This document shows, one piece after another, positions 19,947-29,270 of a stretch of DNA of 64,000 nt. Numbering within the stretch: position 1 is the first letter of the stretch; each line of letters starts with the position of its first letter. Location: contig DCLA01000012.1 in the NCBI GenBank assembly GCA_002320815.1, positions 40,316 to 104,315 on the forward strand. The letters run 5' to 3'. The notes below the pieces were generated by a model that was not told the origin of the DNA, did no database searches, and saw nothing but the letters and a program-made list of their open reading frames with translations. The position numbers were made by a program, and so were the translations under genes. The stretch comes from Myxococcales bacterium UBA1660. Lineage in GTDB: Bacteria > Myxococcota_A > Polyangia > Polyangiales > Houyiibacteriaceae.

Positions 19947-21343
19947 CCTCCCTGCGCGCTTTCGCCGTGGCCATGGCCGCCGTCGCCCTGGTGGGCTGCT
20001 TCGATCCCGACCGGGTCAACGGGCCCGTCGTGGGCTGGGAAAACGATCCCGAGGCCTGCGACGACGGCATCGACAACGACCGCGATGGCATGACCGACTG
20101 CAGCGACTCGAGCTGCATCGCGGCGGGGCTCTGCGGGCTGATCATCATCGAGGGTCTCCCGCCGGAGCCGGAGAACACCTACGAGAAGTGCATCGACCGG
20201 ATCGACAACGATCAGGACGGCAACTACGACTGCGGCGACCGCAACTGTCAGGCGATCATGGAGCTCTGCTGCACCACCGAGTTCAGCGACGCAGCCTGCT
20301 CGGACGGTTTCGACAACGACGAGAACGGCTTCCGCGACTGCGGCGACTTCTCCTGTCGGCAGAGTGACTTCGTCACCGTCTGCGACGCGGAGACCGACTG
20401 CGACGACGGCCGGGACAACGACGAGGACGGCCGCGTGGACTGCGCCGACACCGACTGCGCGGAAGTCGACGGGTGCCCTCCCCTCCCCTCCGAGACGTGC
20501 GACAACGGGCGCGACGACGACGGCGACGGCGACACCGACTGCGAGGACGCCGACTGCCTGGACACCGCCGGGTGCCCCGCCTCCGGCCCCGAGGACACCA
20601 TCGAGGCCTGCTCCGATGGCGTCGACAACGACGGCAACGGCTTCACCGACTGCGGGGACTTCTCTTGCTCCCGCGCCACCGGGAACCCGGACCTCGTCGC
20701 CTTCTGCGAGACCCGGCTCGAGAACAACGTCGAGCGCTGCTCCGACGGCGAGGACAACGACGGCAACGGCTTCACCGACTGCAACGACTTCTCCTGCTCC
20801 CGCTCGACCATCCCCGAGGTGGCCCAGCTCTGCACCGGCGGCGTCGAGGTGGACGAAGAGGACTCCTTCGAGGAGTGCAAGAACGGTGAGGACGACGACG
20901 GCGACGGCTTCGGCGACTGCTCCGACTTCAGCTGCCAGGCCGTGATCCAGGCGAACTACCCGGTGCCCCGGCGGAGCCCCGATGGCGCGGGTGGGTACAC
21001 GTTCGACACCGTCCAGGACACCGCGAGCCCCTGCCGCGAGAGCATCAGCCTGACCGACGCGGAGACCAACCCCCGCCGCGCGATCGCCGAGCTCCAGGAG
21101 CGCTGCCTCGACAACCGGGACCAGGACATCGACGGCTTCTACGACTGCGACGACTGGGACTGCCAGTGGAACCCGCTGCTCAAGCCCACCGTCGAAGACC
21201 GCATGCGCAACGGCGCCACCGCCGAAGAGGCCGCCGTCGCCGAAGACGGCATGTGCCAGGGCTGGCGCTTCACCTTCGCCACCGGCCGCTGGGATCTCAC
21301 CGCCGTGGGCAACCAGGCCAACCGACCGCTGCTCTGCCGCTGA
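19943..21343 (+). CDS. Lipoprotein with nine 20-residue Cys/Asp repeats
   Basis: A 466-residue lipoprotein. The GTG at 19943 gives MTSLRAFAVAMAAVALVGC with a clear lipobox. It contains nine repeats of exactly 20 residues between first and last Cys, for example CDDGIDNDRDGMTDCSDSSC. The consensus is C-x4-D-[ND]-D-x-[DN]-G-x2-D-C-x-D-x2-C. The DNDxDG core resembles EF-hand-like and thrombospondin type 3 calcium loops, and the three cysteines per unit suggest disulfide cross-links. The same module occurs three times in the next gene, a porin. It may be a calcium-loaded periplasmic or surface scaffold; the exact role is unknown. Confidence 0.8.
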   Translation: MTSLRAFAVAMAAVALVGCFDPDRVNGPVVGWENDPEACDDGIDNDRDGMTDCSDSSCIAAGLCGLIIIEGLPPEPENTYEKCIDRIDNDQDGNYDCGDRNCQAIMELCCTTEFSDAACSDGFDNDENGFRDCGDFSCRQSDFVTVCDAETDCDDGRDNDEDGRVDCADTDCAEVDGCPPLPSETCDNGRDDDGDGDTDCEDADCLDTAGCPASGPEDTIEACSDGVDNDGNGFTDCGDFSCSRATGNPDLVAFCETRLENNVERCSDGEDNDGNGFTDCNDFSCSRSTIPEVAQLCTGGVEVDEEDSFEECKNGEDDDGDGFGDCSDFSCQAVIQANYPVPRRSPDGAGGYTFDTVQDTASPCRESISLTDAETNPRRAIAELQERCLDNRDQDIDGFYDCDDWDCQWNPLLKPTVEDRMRNGATAEEAAVAEDGMCQGWRFTFATGRWDLTAVGNQANRPLLCR

Positions 21344-21369
21344 GCTCTGTGACAAGGAACGAAACGACG

Positions 21370-23088
21370 ATGAGAAGCCCGCGCGCGATCCTCTGGGCGC
21401 TGACCCTCACCCTGGCCGGCGGCAGCCTGGCCTCGGCCCAGGTGGACCCCACCGACGTCCCCGAGACGAACCCCAACGAGGGGCTCACCGAGCCGGCCGC
21501 GACCGCGCCGAGCGTCGAGGACCCCGACGGCACCCAGCCGGTTCCCCCGGCGCCGCAGGCGCGCCAGGCCGTGCCCATGTCCCGGCCGGAGCACGAGACC
21601 CAGTGCCAGGACGGCATGGACGACGACGGCGACGGGCTCACCGACTGCGCCGACTCGGACTGCTTCGAGAACCAGGCCTGCATGTTCGGCGGCTCCGAAG
21701 AGCGCAACGACCAGCGCTGCAGCGACTGGGTCGACAACGACGGCGACGGCCTCCTCGACTGCGAGGACCCCGACTGCACCGGTCCCGGCCTGACGGTCTG
21801 CCTCGGTTCGGCGAACCACGGCGCCGAGGGCCCGGAGCGGCTCCAGACGCCGGACCCGGTCCCCGGCCTCTCGGGTGACCAGAGCGTCGAGACCCTCATC
21901 GGCACCGGCTCCGACGCCAACGGCGAGCGGAACGACTACACCTGCTCCGACGGCGTCGACAACGACGGCGACGGCCGGGTCGACTGCGCCGACTTCGGCT
22001 GCCGCTTCGACCCGCAGGTCTCCGTCTGCACCGGCAGCCCCGGCTTCCGCTTCTCCCTCGTGGCCGGTATCGCCGCCAGCTACGACCTGGAGCAGGGCAC
22101 CGATTGGCGCACCGCGGGTGACGTCGAGTTCGAGCGACTCCAGGTCCGCGTGCTCGGCCCCATCCCCTACATCGCCAACAGCTTCTTCCTTCTGTCGATG
22201 CAGCTCGAGGGCAACTCGCCCCGGTTGACCTTCGCCAACTTCCAGGTGCCCATCGGCGACCGGGGTCACTACCTCAGCGTGAACAGCGGCTCCGGCGGTC
22301 TGAGCACCGGCTTCATCGTCAGCCAGGCCAAGCTGCCCCTCCTCGACCGGACGTTCTACATGTTGAACGCCTTCGAGCAGGGCAACGGCGCGCAGATCGA
22401 ACAGGGCGGTCCGCTGATCCCGAGCGGTCGCCTCAACTACCGCGTCTTCCTCGCCGGCGGTAAGGGCCAGCGCACCGGCAACGTCGGCGGTCGCCGCACC
22501 GAGGGCGGGCTGAACAACTTCGCCTGGGCCGTCGGCGCCCAGGTGGGGATCGACTTCGTCGGTCACTTCAACCGCTTCGACTCGCCGATGCTCTACAGCC
22601 GGGCTCCGACCACCGTGGCCCTGATGATCGGCGCCAAGTACGACCAGCAGCCGCTGGAGCGCTACCCGGCGGCCAACGCCCTCTTCGTCTTCAACCACTC
22701 CATCTTCCAGATGCGGTTGGAGAACTACTTCAAGTACGCCATCGACTTCGGCGGCGGCGTCCAGAATGCCTGGAACGCCCAGGTCGGCGTGCTCCTCTGG
22801 CCCGAGACCCTCTTCCTCGCCGCCGACGTCGGTATGTTCAGCGGCAACGAGTACGACGAGGCGGAGATCCCGCCGACGGCGCCGAACAACGCGCTCCCGC
22901 GCACCAACGACGTCTTCCGCTACCGCATCGCGCTGCACTGGTACTGGTACCGCAACATCGGGATGCTCTCGGTGCTCTACGACGAGCGCCACGAGGACGA
23001 CCCCGACTTCCCGACCACCGGCACCATCTTCGACGAGGACGAGCAGCTCGAGCGCGAGATCCGCATGGAGATGCAGTTCCGCTTCTGA
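21370..23088 (+). CDS. Porin-like outer-membrane protein with three N-terminal Cys/Asp repeats
   Basis: A 572-residue protein with a signal peptide ending ASAQ (about residue 24) and an AAGGAACG ribosome binding site. After a Pro-rich linker it carries three of the 20-residue modules seen in the upstream lipoprotein (CQDGMDDDGDGLTDCADSDC, CSDWVDNDGDGLLDCEDPDC, CSDGVDNDGDGRVDCADFGC). The remaining 350 residues look like a porin barrel related to the phosphate-selective O/P type and end in aromatic FRF, as outer-membrane proteins do. It lies 26 bp after the lipoprotein gene. The shared modules suggest the two proteins associate, perhaps forming a gated pore, but that is inference. Confidence 0.78.
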   Translation: MRSPRAILWALTLTLAGGSLASAQVDPTDVPETNPNEGLTEPAATAPSVEDPDGTQPVPPAPQARQAVPMSRPEHETQCQDGMDDDGDGLTDCADSDCFENQACMFGGSEERNDQRCSDWVDNDGDGLLDCEDPDCTGPGLTVCLGSANHGAEGPERLQTPDPVPGLSGDQSVETLIGTGSDANGERNDYTCSDGVDNDGDGRVDCADFGCRFDPQVSVCTGSPGFRFSLVAGIAASYDLEQGTDWRTAGDVEFERLQVRVLGPIPYIANSFFLLSMQLEGNSPRLTFANFQVPIGDRGHYLSVNSGSGGLSTGFIVSQAKLPLLDRTFYMLNAFEQGNGAQIEQGGPLIPSGRLNYRVFLAGGKGQRTGNVGGRRTEGGLNNFAWAVGAQVGIDFVGHFNRFDSPMLYSRAPTTVALMIGAKYDQQPLERYPAANALFVFNHSIFQMRLENYFKYAIDFGGGVQNAWNAQVGVLLWPETLFLAADVGMFSGNEYDEAEIPPTAPNNALPRTNDVFRYRIALHWYWYRNIGMLSVLYDERHEDDPDFPTTGTIFDEDEQLEREIRMEMQFRF

Positions 23089-23123
23089 GCCCGCCGGGCG
23101 GACGGGGTACGATGCCCGCGATC

Positions 23124-23702
23124 ATGCTCCGTCTCGCCCTCCTCGGCTCGCTCCTCTTCGCCGCCTGCAGCCCCGCGCTGCCCGCGCGCTACGTCGTCGA
23201 GAAGGACCTCGATGGCTTCGCCTACCGCCGGTATCAGCACGTCCTCGACGTCGAGCTGCCGGTGGAGGGAAACCCCGCCGAGGGTCACACGGCGACCTAC
23301 TTCCGCCGCGGTGAAGGCAGCGTGGTCCTCGCGACCGCCTTCGTCACCGTGTACGCCGAGGCCCGCGGGCTCGCCGCCGAGCTCCGCGAGCGCATGGAAG
23401 ACCTGGCCACCTACGACGCCGCCGTCGCCGAGCGCGAGGGCGAGAACGTCTGGGTCCTCGACGGCGACGAGCCCTGGGTCCTGTGGGTCAGCGGGCGCCA
23501 CGTGGTGAAGCTCGGAGGACCCGCCGGCGGCGAGGTCCCCGAGGCGCTCCTGGAGACCTACCTGGACCTCTATCCCAGCGACCTCGCCGACAACGGCTCC
23601 GCCGAAGAGGGCGCGCCCAGCGCCGGCCCCTCCCGCGCCGTTACCGAGGAGAGCGAGGACCTCGACGTCCCCACCAGCCTCCGCGAAGGCGCCGTCCGAT
23701 GA
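23124..23702 (+). CDS. Putative lipoprotein of unknown function
   Basis: A 192-residue lipoprotein starting MLRLALLGSLLFAAC. An ATG at 23112 is also in frame, but it overlaps a TACGAT box that could be the -10, so the internal ATG is preferred. The mature protein has a mixed alpha/beta core (about 20-145) with no recognised motif and a low-complexity acidic Ser/Glu tail. Its stop overlaps the hisC start (ATGA). The linkage to an amino-acid biosynthesis gene does not indicate a function. Confidence 0.62.
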   Translation: MLRLALLGSLLFAACSPALPARYVVEKDLDGFAYRRYQHVLDVELPVEGNPAEGHTATYFRRGEGSVVLATAFVTVYAEARGLAAELRERMEDLATYDAAVAEREGENVWVLDGDEPWVLWVSGRHVVKLGGPAGGEVPEALLETYLDLYPSDLADNGSAEEGAPSAGPSRAVTEESEDLDVPTSLREGAVR

Positions 23703-24793
23703 GTCGCCCCACCCCACCCCTGAGTCGCCTGCGCCCGATCCTCGCCGAGCTGAAGGCCTACACCGTGCCCGCCGCGCCGCCGCCGGTGAAGCTCGACGCC
23801 AACGAGTCTCCCTGGCCCCTCGCGGAGACCGTTCGGCGCTCCATCGCCGACGCCGTCGCCAGCCTGCCCTTCCACCGCTACCCCGATGGTCGCGCCACCG
23901 GGCTCCGCCGCGCGCTGGCCCGGCACCTCGACGCCGACGGCGACGAGCTGATCCTCGGCGCCGGCTCCGACGAGGTCATCGCCATCCTGCTCCAGGCCTT
24001 CATGACCCCCCACGAGGGCCGGGCGCCGGTGGTGCTCTTCCCCGGACCGAGCTTCGTCATGTACCGCATCAGCGCGCTGACCCACGGCTACGAGCCGGTG
24101 GAGGTCCCGCTGGACGCGGACTTCGCCCTCGACCCGGCGGCGATGCATGCGGCCTTCCGGGACCACGCGCCGGCCCTCGCCTTCTACGCCACGCCCAACA
24201 ACCCGACGGGCAACCCCTACGACGAGGCGGTGCTCCGGGACCTGGTCGCGTCGTACCCCGACACCCTGCACATCATCGACGAGGCGTACGGGCCCTTCGC
24301 GCGGCAGCGGCCGGAGGACCGGGCCCACACGCTGAGCCCTTGGCTCGCCGAGCACGGCAACGTCGCGGTGATGAGCACCCTGTCCAAGATCGGCCTGGCG
24401 GCGCTGCGGCTGGGGTGGCTCCGCGCCCACCCGGCCCTGGTGCACGAGCTGGAGAAGGCCCGGCAGCCCTTCAACCTCTCGGCCACCGCGCAGATCGCGG
24501 CGCAGGTCGTGCTCGAGCAGCACGGCGACGCGGTCGAGGAGGCCATCCGCGCGGTGGTCGCCGAGCGCGAGGTCCTGAGCGCCGGCCTGGCCGAGCGCGG
24601 CCTGGACCCCCGACCCAGCCAGGCCAACTTCGTGCTCGCCCGGCTGCCGGCGAGCCGCAAGGAGCCGCTCCTGGCCCAGGGGGTCGCGTTGCGCTTCTTC
24701 TCGGACCCCCGCCTCGACGGCTGGGCCCGCGTCACCGTGGGGACCCCCGCCGAGACCCGGGCCCTCTTCGCCGCCCTCGACGCCACCGGCTGA
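23699..24793 (+). CDS. hisC: Histidinol-phosphate aminotransferase
   Basis: A 364-residue fold type I PLP aminotransferase. HisC makes L-histidinol phosphate from imidazole acetol phosphate and glutamate. Typical motifs are LDANESPW at the N-terminus, ATPNNPTGNP, IIDEAYGPF with the cofactor-binding Asp and Tyr, STLSKIGLAALRLGW with the Schiff-base lysine, and a C-terminal Arg in GWARVTVGTP. The start overlaps the preceding stop (ATGA). No other his gene is in the window, so a related aromatic or phosphonate aminotransferase cannot be fully excluded. Confidence 0.85.
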   Translation: MSRPTPPLSRLRPILAELKAYTVPAAPPPVKLDANESPWPLAETVRRSIADAVASLPFHRYPDGRATGLRRALARHLDADGDELILGAGSDEVIAILLQAFMTPHEGRAPVVLFPGPSFVMYRISALTHGYEPVEVPLDADFALDPAAMHAAFRDHAPALAFYATPNNPTGNPYDEAVLRDLVASYPDTLHIIDEAYGPFARQRPEDRAHTLSPWLAEHGNVAVMSTLSKIGLAALRLGWLRAHPALVHELEKARQPFNLSATAQIAAQVVLEQHGDAVEEAIRAVVAEREVLSAGLAERGLDPRPSQANFVLARLPASRKEPLLAQGVALRFFSDPRLDGWARVTVGTPAETRALFAALDATG

Positions 24794-24838
24794 GGGGCCG
24801 AGCGGCGGCCCGTTGGCGCCTGCCCTCGGCGACCCGCT

Positions 24839-24854
24839 GGTGACCCGGGTCACC
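24839..24854. repeat. Perfect 16-bp palindrome GGTGACCCGGGTCACC
   Basis: A fully self-complementary 16-mer between the convergent hisC and membrane-protein genes. Without a loop it is a poor hairpin, and without T-runs a poor terminator. It could equally be a protein-binding site. Confidence 0.4.
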
Positions 24855-24891
24855 CCCGAGCGCGGCGCCCGGCGACTGCGGCCGCTCGCGG

Positions 24892-26631
24892 CTACTCTGC
24901 GCCGGGGAGCGCGAACTCGTCGCTGGACTCTTCCTTGCCCGGGTCGGCGCCGCCCCCGGGCACGTCGTGGAGCACTTCGTCCCGCTTGCGGGAGTCCCGC
25001 GCCGGGTGGGCCTCGGCGGCGTTGGGCTGCAGGAGCTCCTCCGGCAGGTAGCTCTTCCGGGGCAGGTCCTCGAACCAGGAGAAGAAGGTCACCAGCTCGC
25101 GCTTCCGCTCCGGATCCAGGTAGTCGAAGTTCACGCCGCGATCGCTGATCTCCCAGAACTCGCTGGACTGGACGTTGAGCAGCTCGTCCCGGATGGAGCC
25201 CAGCCGGTCGCGCCGCTCGGGCTCCATGTCCTCGAAGATCTCCCGGGCCCAGTCCTCGGCCCCGTGCCGGAGATAGTAGGTGGCCAGCTTCACCTGCGCC
25301 TTGCGCACACCCCGGAGGCTGATCTCCTGGACCTCGCTCTCGCTCTCCTTGTCCACCTGCAAGAAGATGCGCAGCAGCTCCCGGGCGGCCGGCGACTTCT
25401 CCTCGAAGGCGATCTCGTTGAGCTCGCAGAGGTCGTAGGCAACGGTCTCGAGGATGAAGGGGAGCTTCGCGTTGAAGCTCACCAGCCCGTAGTACTTGAA
25501 GTACCGGGCGATCTCGATGGCCTTCTCGCCGTCGCGGTGGTGGAGCACGGCCTGCGCGAGCAGGCGGTACTGGTGCAGCACGTTGTAGGCCGTGCGCACG
25601 TCCCGGGCGTTCACCGTGGCGCGCAGGTAGGTGTTGAAGAACTTCACCACCAGGGCGAAGAGCTCGGCGTTCTTCACCTCGATCGCCGCCTCGGCGATGT
25701 GCCGGGTGTTGATGGCGACCAGGTAACAGATGTCGCGCATCTTGTTCAGGGCCTCGTTGTAGAGGGTCTGGTACTTGCGCAGCACCTTCATCTCGAACCA
25801 GATGCGCCGCCGGGTCACCGCCGAGAGCACGTCGTCGGACATGGAGACGAAGTCCGGGTTGTGCGCTAGCTCGCCGTCGATGCGGAACCACTCCTTGCTG
25901 AGCCGCGGCCGCACCGTCTGGTAGTCGATGACCATGGCCTGGAGCGCGTCCACGCTGGCCATGGAGACGCCCTTGTCCTTGTGCTCCATGGCGTTCAGCC
26001 CGACGTCCGCGAGCTGCTCCACCCCGCGGACCGCCTCGGCCTTGCGCGCCGCCAGGCCGATGCCCCGCCGGCTCATCGCCCGGATGGTCTGGAGCCGCAT
26101 CCGGTCGACGATCTGGATGGGGTTCAAGAAGTCGAAGACGAAAGCGAAATAGGGCAGCAGGAGCAGGAGGCAGATGCCCAGCATCGCCATGGACACGGTG
26201 ATGCCGAAGTAGGGCACGAAGCCGCTGGCCGCCTCGCCGGTGTCGTCGAAGATGACCCCCACGAAGATCGCCTGGAGCGCGGCGATCACGAAGAAGCCCA
26301 TCACGAAGAAGTTGATGGGCTCCCCCACGAAGAGCTCGGTGATCCGGTGGGTATACCGGTTCGACGCGAGCTCCACGATGATGGCCACGACGGTGATGGC
26401 GATGCCCAGCACCGCGGCGACCACCTCGCCGGCGTTGGCGATGGTGTTCGCCGCCGAGCTGGGGTTCGGGCGCCAGAGCAGCTCCAGGCGCTCGAAGGCG
26501 CCGCTCGCGTCCACCCAGAAGGTCAGGAGGAAGATGGCCAGCCACACGCCCATCAAGAGCAGGAGGGGCAAGAGCCAGATCCGGAAGGAGCGGTGATGGC
26601 GGATGGCGGTGGACTCGGGCTCGTCGGCCAT
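24892..26631 (-). CDS. DUF2254-like integral membrane protein
   Basis: A 579-residue protein with four N-terminal hydrophobic helices (roughly residues 20-40, 65-85, 105-125 and 140-165). A large soluble helical domain follows (about 190-520) with an acidic Glu/Asp/Pro tail. The segment after the first helix (AVLGIAITVVAIIVELASNRYTHRI, in part) resembles the DUF2254 membrane domain. The soluble part has no motif I recognise. The ATG at 26631 is preferred to an upstream in-frame GTG at 26649. TATCGT lies 8 nt before the start. Function unknown; it may sense or gate something at the inner membrane. Confidence 0.68.
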   Translation of the reverse strand: MADEPESTAIRHHRSFRIWLLPLLLLMGVWLAIFLLTFWVDASGAFERLELLWRPNPSSAANTIANAGEVVAAVLGIAITVVAIIVELASNRYTHRITELFVGEPINFFVMGFFVIAALQAIFVGVIFDDTGEAASGFVPYFGITVSMAMLGICLLLLLPYFAFVFDFLNPIQIVDRMRLQTIRAMSRRGIGLAARKAEAVRGVEQLADVGLNAMEHKDKGVSMASVDALQAMVIDYQTVRPRLSKEWFRIDGELAHNPDFVSMSDDVLSAVTRRRIWFEMKVLRKYQTLYNEALNKMRDICYLVAINTRHIAEAAIEVKNAELFALVVKFFNTYLRATVNARDVRTAYNVLHQYRLLAQAVLHHRDGEKAIEIARYFKYYGLVSFNAKLPFILETVAYDLCELNEIAFEEKSPAARELLRIFLQVDKESESEVQEISLRGVRKAQVKLATYYLRHGAEDWAREIFEDMEPERRDRLGSIRDELLNVQSSEFWEISDRGVNFDYLDPERKRELVTFFSWFEDLPRKSYLPEELLQPNAAEAHPARDSRKRDEVLHDVPGGGADPGKEESSDEFALPGAE

Positions 26632-26690
26632 GGTCCCCGACGATACCACCTGGACCCCGTCGCGCGTGCAGCCTGCGGCTGGGTCGTACT

Positions 26691-27512
26691 ATGCTCCCGG
26701 CCGTGATCGGGGAGCAGTGGATGGGGACGGGTCTCGCGGCGACCCTCGTGTGGGCCGTGCTGGCGACCGGTGCGGCGGCGCAGGCGCCGGCGACCTCCCC
26801 CGGCGAGGCTCCGGCGCCCGCCCCCGCGGCCTTCCCGGGCGAGGCCCCCGCGACCTCCGCCGCGGCAGCCCCCGGAGCGGCGCGCGCCCCCCTCCCGGTC
26901 CGCGAAGCCCGCGAGCACGACTGCGCCAGCCTCTTCGAAGAGGACGACTCCGCCGAGCTCGACGCGGACGAAGAGTGCTTCCGGGACCCCCAGACCCGCT
27001 GGCGCTGGACCCTGGGGTTCACCGTCGGGCCCACGGTCGAAGACGCCTGGGACGACTCCCTCGCGGCCCGCGGCTACGGGCCCTCGGACGTCGCCTTCGG
27101 CGGCGAGACCTCGCTGCTCCGTCGCTTCGGGCGCTACTTCTCGCTGGGCGCCCGGACCGGGGTCCGGGACCTCCGATGGGTCCACCACGAGCGGCCGGCG
27201 GCCTCGATCTTCGGCTGGGACCTGTTGATCGTGGCCGACCTGCGCGTTCCCATCGGGCAGCGCGAGATCGTCGCCTTGGGGATCGACGCGGGCGGCGGCC
27301 TGGGCCTCGCGTTCTCGTCGCTGAACGAGGGCCGGAGCACCGACGTGGGCTGGCGGGTGGTCGCCGAGGCGCTCATCTCGTTCGCCCTGGTGGGCCCCGC
27401 GTCCTTCGCCGTGCGGCTGGGGTACGACCACTTCCCGGTGACGATCGGCGACTCCCTCGACGCCCACCTGGGCGGGTTCCGCGCCACCCTCGCCCTGGAG
27501 ATCGTCGAATGA
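26691..27512 (+). CDS. Putative outer-membrane beta-barrel protein with Ala/Pro-rich linker
   Basis: A 273-residue protein with a signal peptide (cleavage likely after ATGAAAQ), then a low-complexity Ala/Pro/Gly linker with repeated PGEAPA-type units to about residue 65. The rest alternates polar and hydrophobic residues with Gly-rich turns, as in an 8-10-stranded barrel. A GTG at 26703 may be the true start, because TACTAT overlaps the first ATG and could be its -10. It overlaps the downstream lipoprotein gene (ATGA). Confidence 0.65.
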   Translation: MLPAVIGEQWMGTGLAATLVWAVLATGAAAQAPATSPGEAPAPAPAAFPGEAPATSAAAAPGAARAPLPVREAREHDCASLFEEDDSAELDADEECFRDPQTRWRWTLGFTVGPTVEDAWDDSLAARGYGPSDVAFGGETSLLRRFGRYFSLGARTGVRDLRWVHHERPAASIFGWDLLIVADLRVPIGQREIVALGIDAGGGLGLAFSSLNEGRSTDVGWRVVAEALISFALVGPASFAVRLGYDHFPVTIGDSLDAHLGGFRATLALEIVE

Positions 27513-28120
27513 GCCCCCGCGCCCCCCTCCTGCGCGGCACGCTCCACGCGCTGCTCTTCGTCATCGCCTGCCGCCAGGCGCCCGAGCCCGACCCGCTCCT
27601 GCTCGAGGAGAGCTTCGAGGACGAGTGCTCGGGGATGGCCTGCGGCTGGGAGCGCATCGAAGGCGACGCCGACGGCGCCGAGTGGGTCTCCACGGTGCAC
27701 CCCGGCGAGCACGGCCTGCGGCTGCAGCCGGGCGCCACCGTGCGCCGCACCTACGACCTCGGCCCCCAGTCGGTCGCCCTGAACTCCGGCGCGATGCAGG
27801 GCGCCGCGTCGGCCCGCTGCGACCTCGGCGGCCGCCTCTCCTTCGAGCTCCTGGCCCGCGACGCCGCCCGGGGCCCCGACGCCTACGGCGGGCAGCCGGG
27901 GATCCCCACCGAATGGAGCACCCCCATCAGCTTCTCCCTCGCCGGCGACCGCGCCCTCGCCGACGGCGGCACCGCCACGGGGACCACCACGACCGAGCTC
28001 ACCGTGACCGCGCTGATCATCCGCAACGGCGGCACGGCCCCCTGCGCCATCGACCACCTGCGCATCGACGGGTTCGGCCGGGCCATCCGCGCGCCCGCCA
28101 GCTCCTGCGACGCCGACTGA
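27509..28120 (+). CDS. Putative lipoprotein, beta-sandwich-like
   Basis: A 203-residue lipoprotein (MSPRAPLLRGTLHALLFVIAC; lipobox VIAC). The mature protein has four spaced cysteines and a jelly-roll-like beta pattern (LLEESFEDECSGMACGWE, then alternating strands), reminiscent of carbohydrate-binding or concanavalin-like modules seen after FEDG-type starts. The start overlaps the barrel gene stop, so the pair is probably co-translated. No specific family. Confidence 0.68.
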   Translation: MSPRAPLLRGTLHALLFVIACRQAPEPDPLLLEESFEDECSGMACGWERIEGDADGAEWVSTVHPGEHGLRLQPGATVRRTYDLGPQSVALNSGAMQGAASARCDLGGRLSFELLARDAARGPDAYGGQPGIPTEWSTPISFSLAGDRALADGGTATGTTTTELTVTALIIRNGGTAPCAIDHLRIDGFGRAIRAPASSCDAD

Positions 28121-28160
28121 CCCCCGCGTCCCGCGGACGGGATGCGCACCCCCGGACCGC

Positions 28161-28169
28161 TGCTATACA
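28161..28169 (+). promoter_or_regulatory. Extended -10 promoter (TGCTATACA)
   Basis: TGC followed by TATACA is a strong extended -10 about 37 bp before the ATG at 28207, leaving a leader of around 30 nt with an AAGG ribosome binding site. No -35 is evident, which is usual for extended -10 promoters. Confidence 0.5.
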
Positions 28170-28206
28170 CTGGCTTTTCGCCTCGCGATCACGGGACGAA
28201 GGTGTG

Positions 28207-29184
<978 letters not shown>

Positions 29185-29223
29185 GCGCGTGCGGCCGTTC
29201 GCCGGCCGACCCCCGAACGCGTC

Positions 29224-29255
29224 GCGGCCCCGCTCGGTGAACCGAACGGGGCCGC
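29224..29255. terminator. Strong bidirectional hairpin between HD gene and ftsZ
   Basis: GCGGCCCCG (29224-29232) pairs with CGGGGCCGC (29247-29255), and the inner CGGT/ACCG extends the stem around a 2-nt loop. It lies between convergent stops and can serve both strands. No T-tract on either side. Confidence 0.65.
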
Positions 29256-29270
29256 GCTCGTGTCGGGGCC

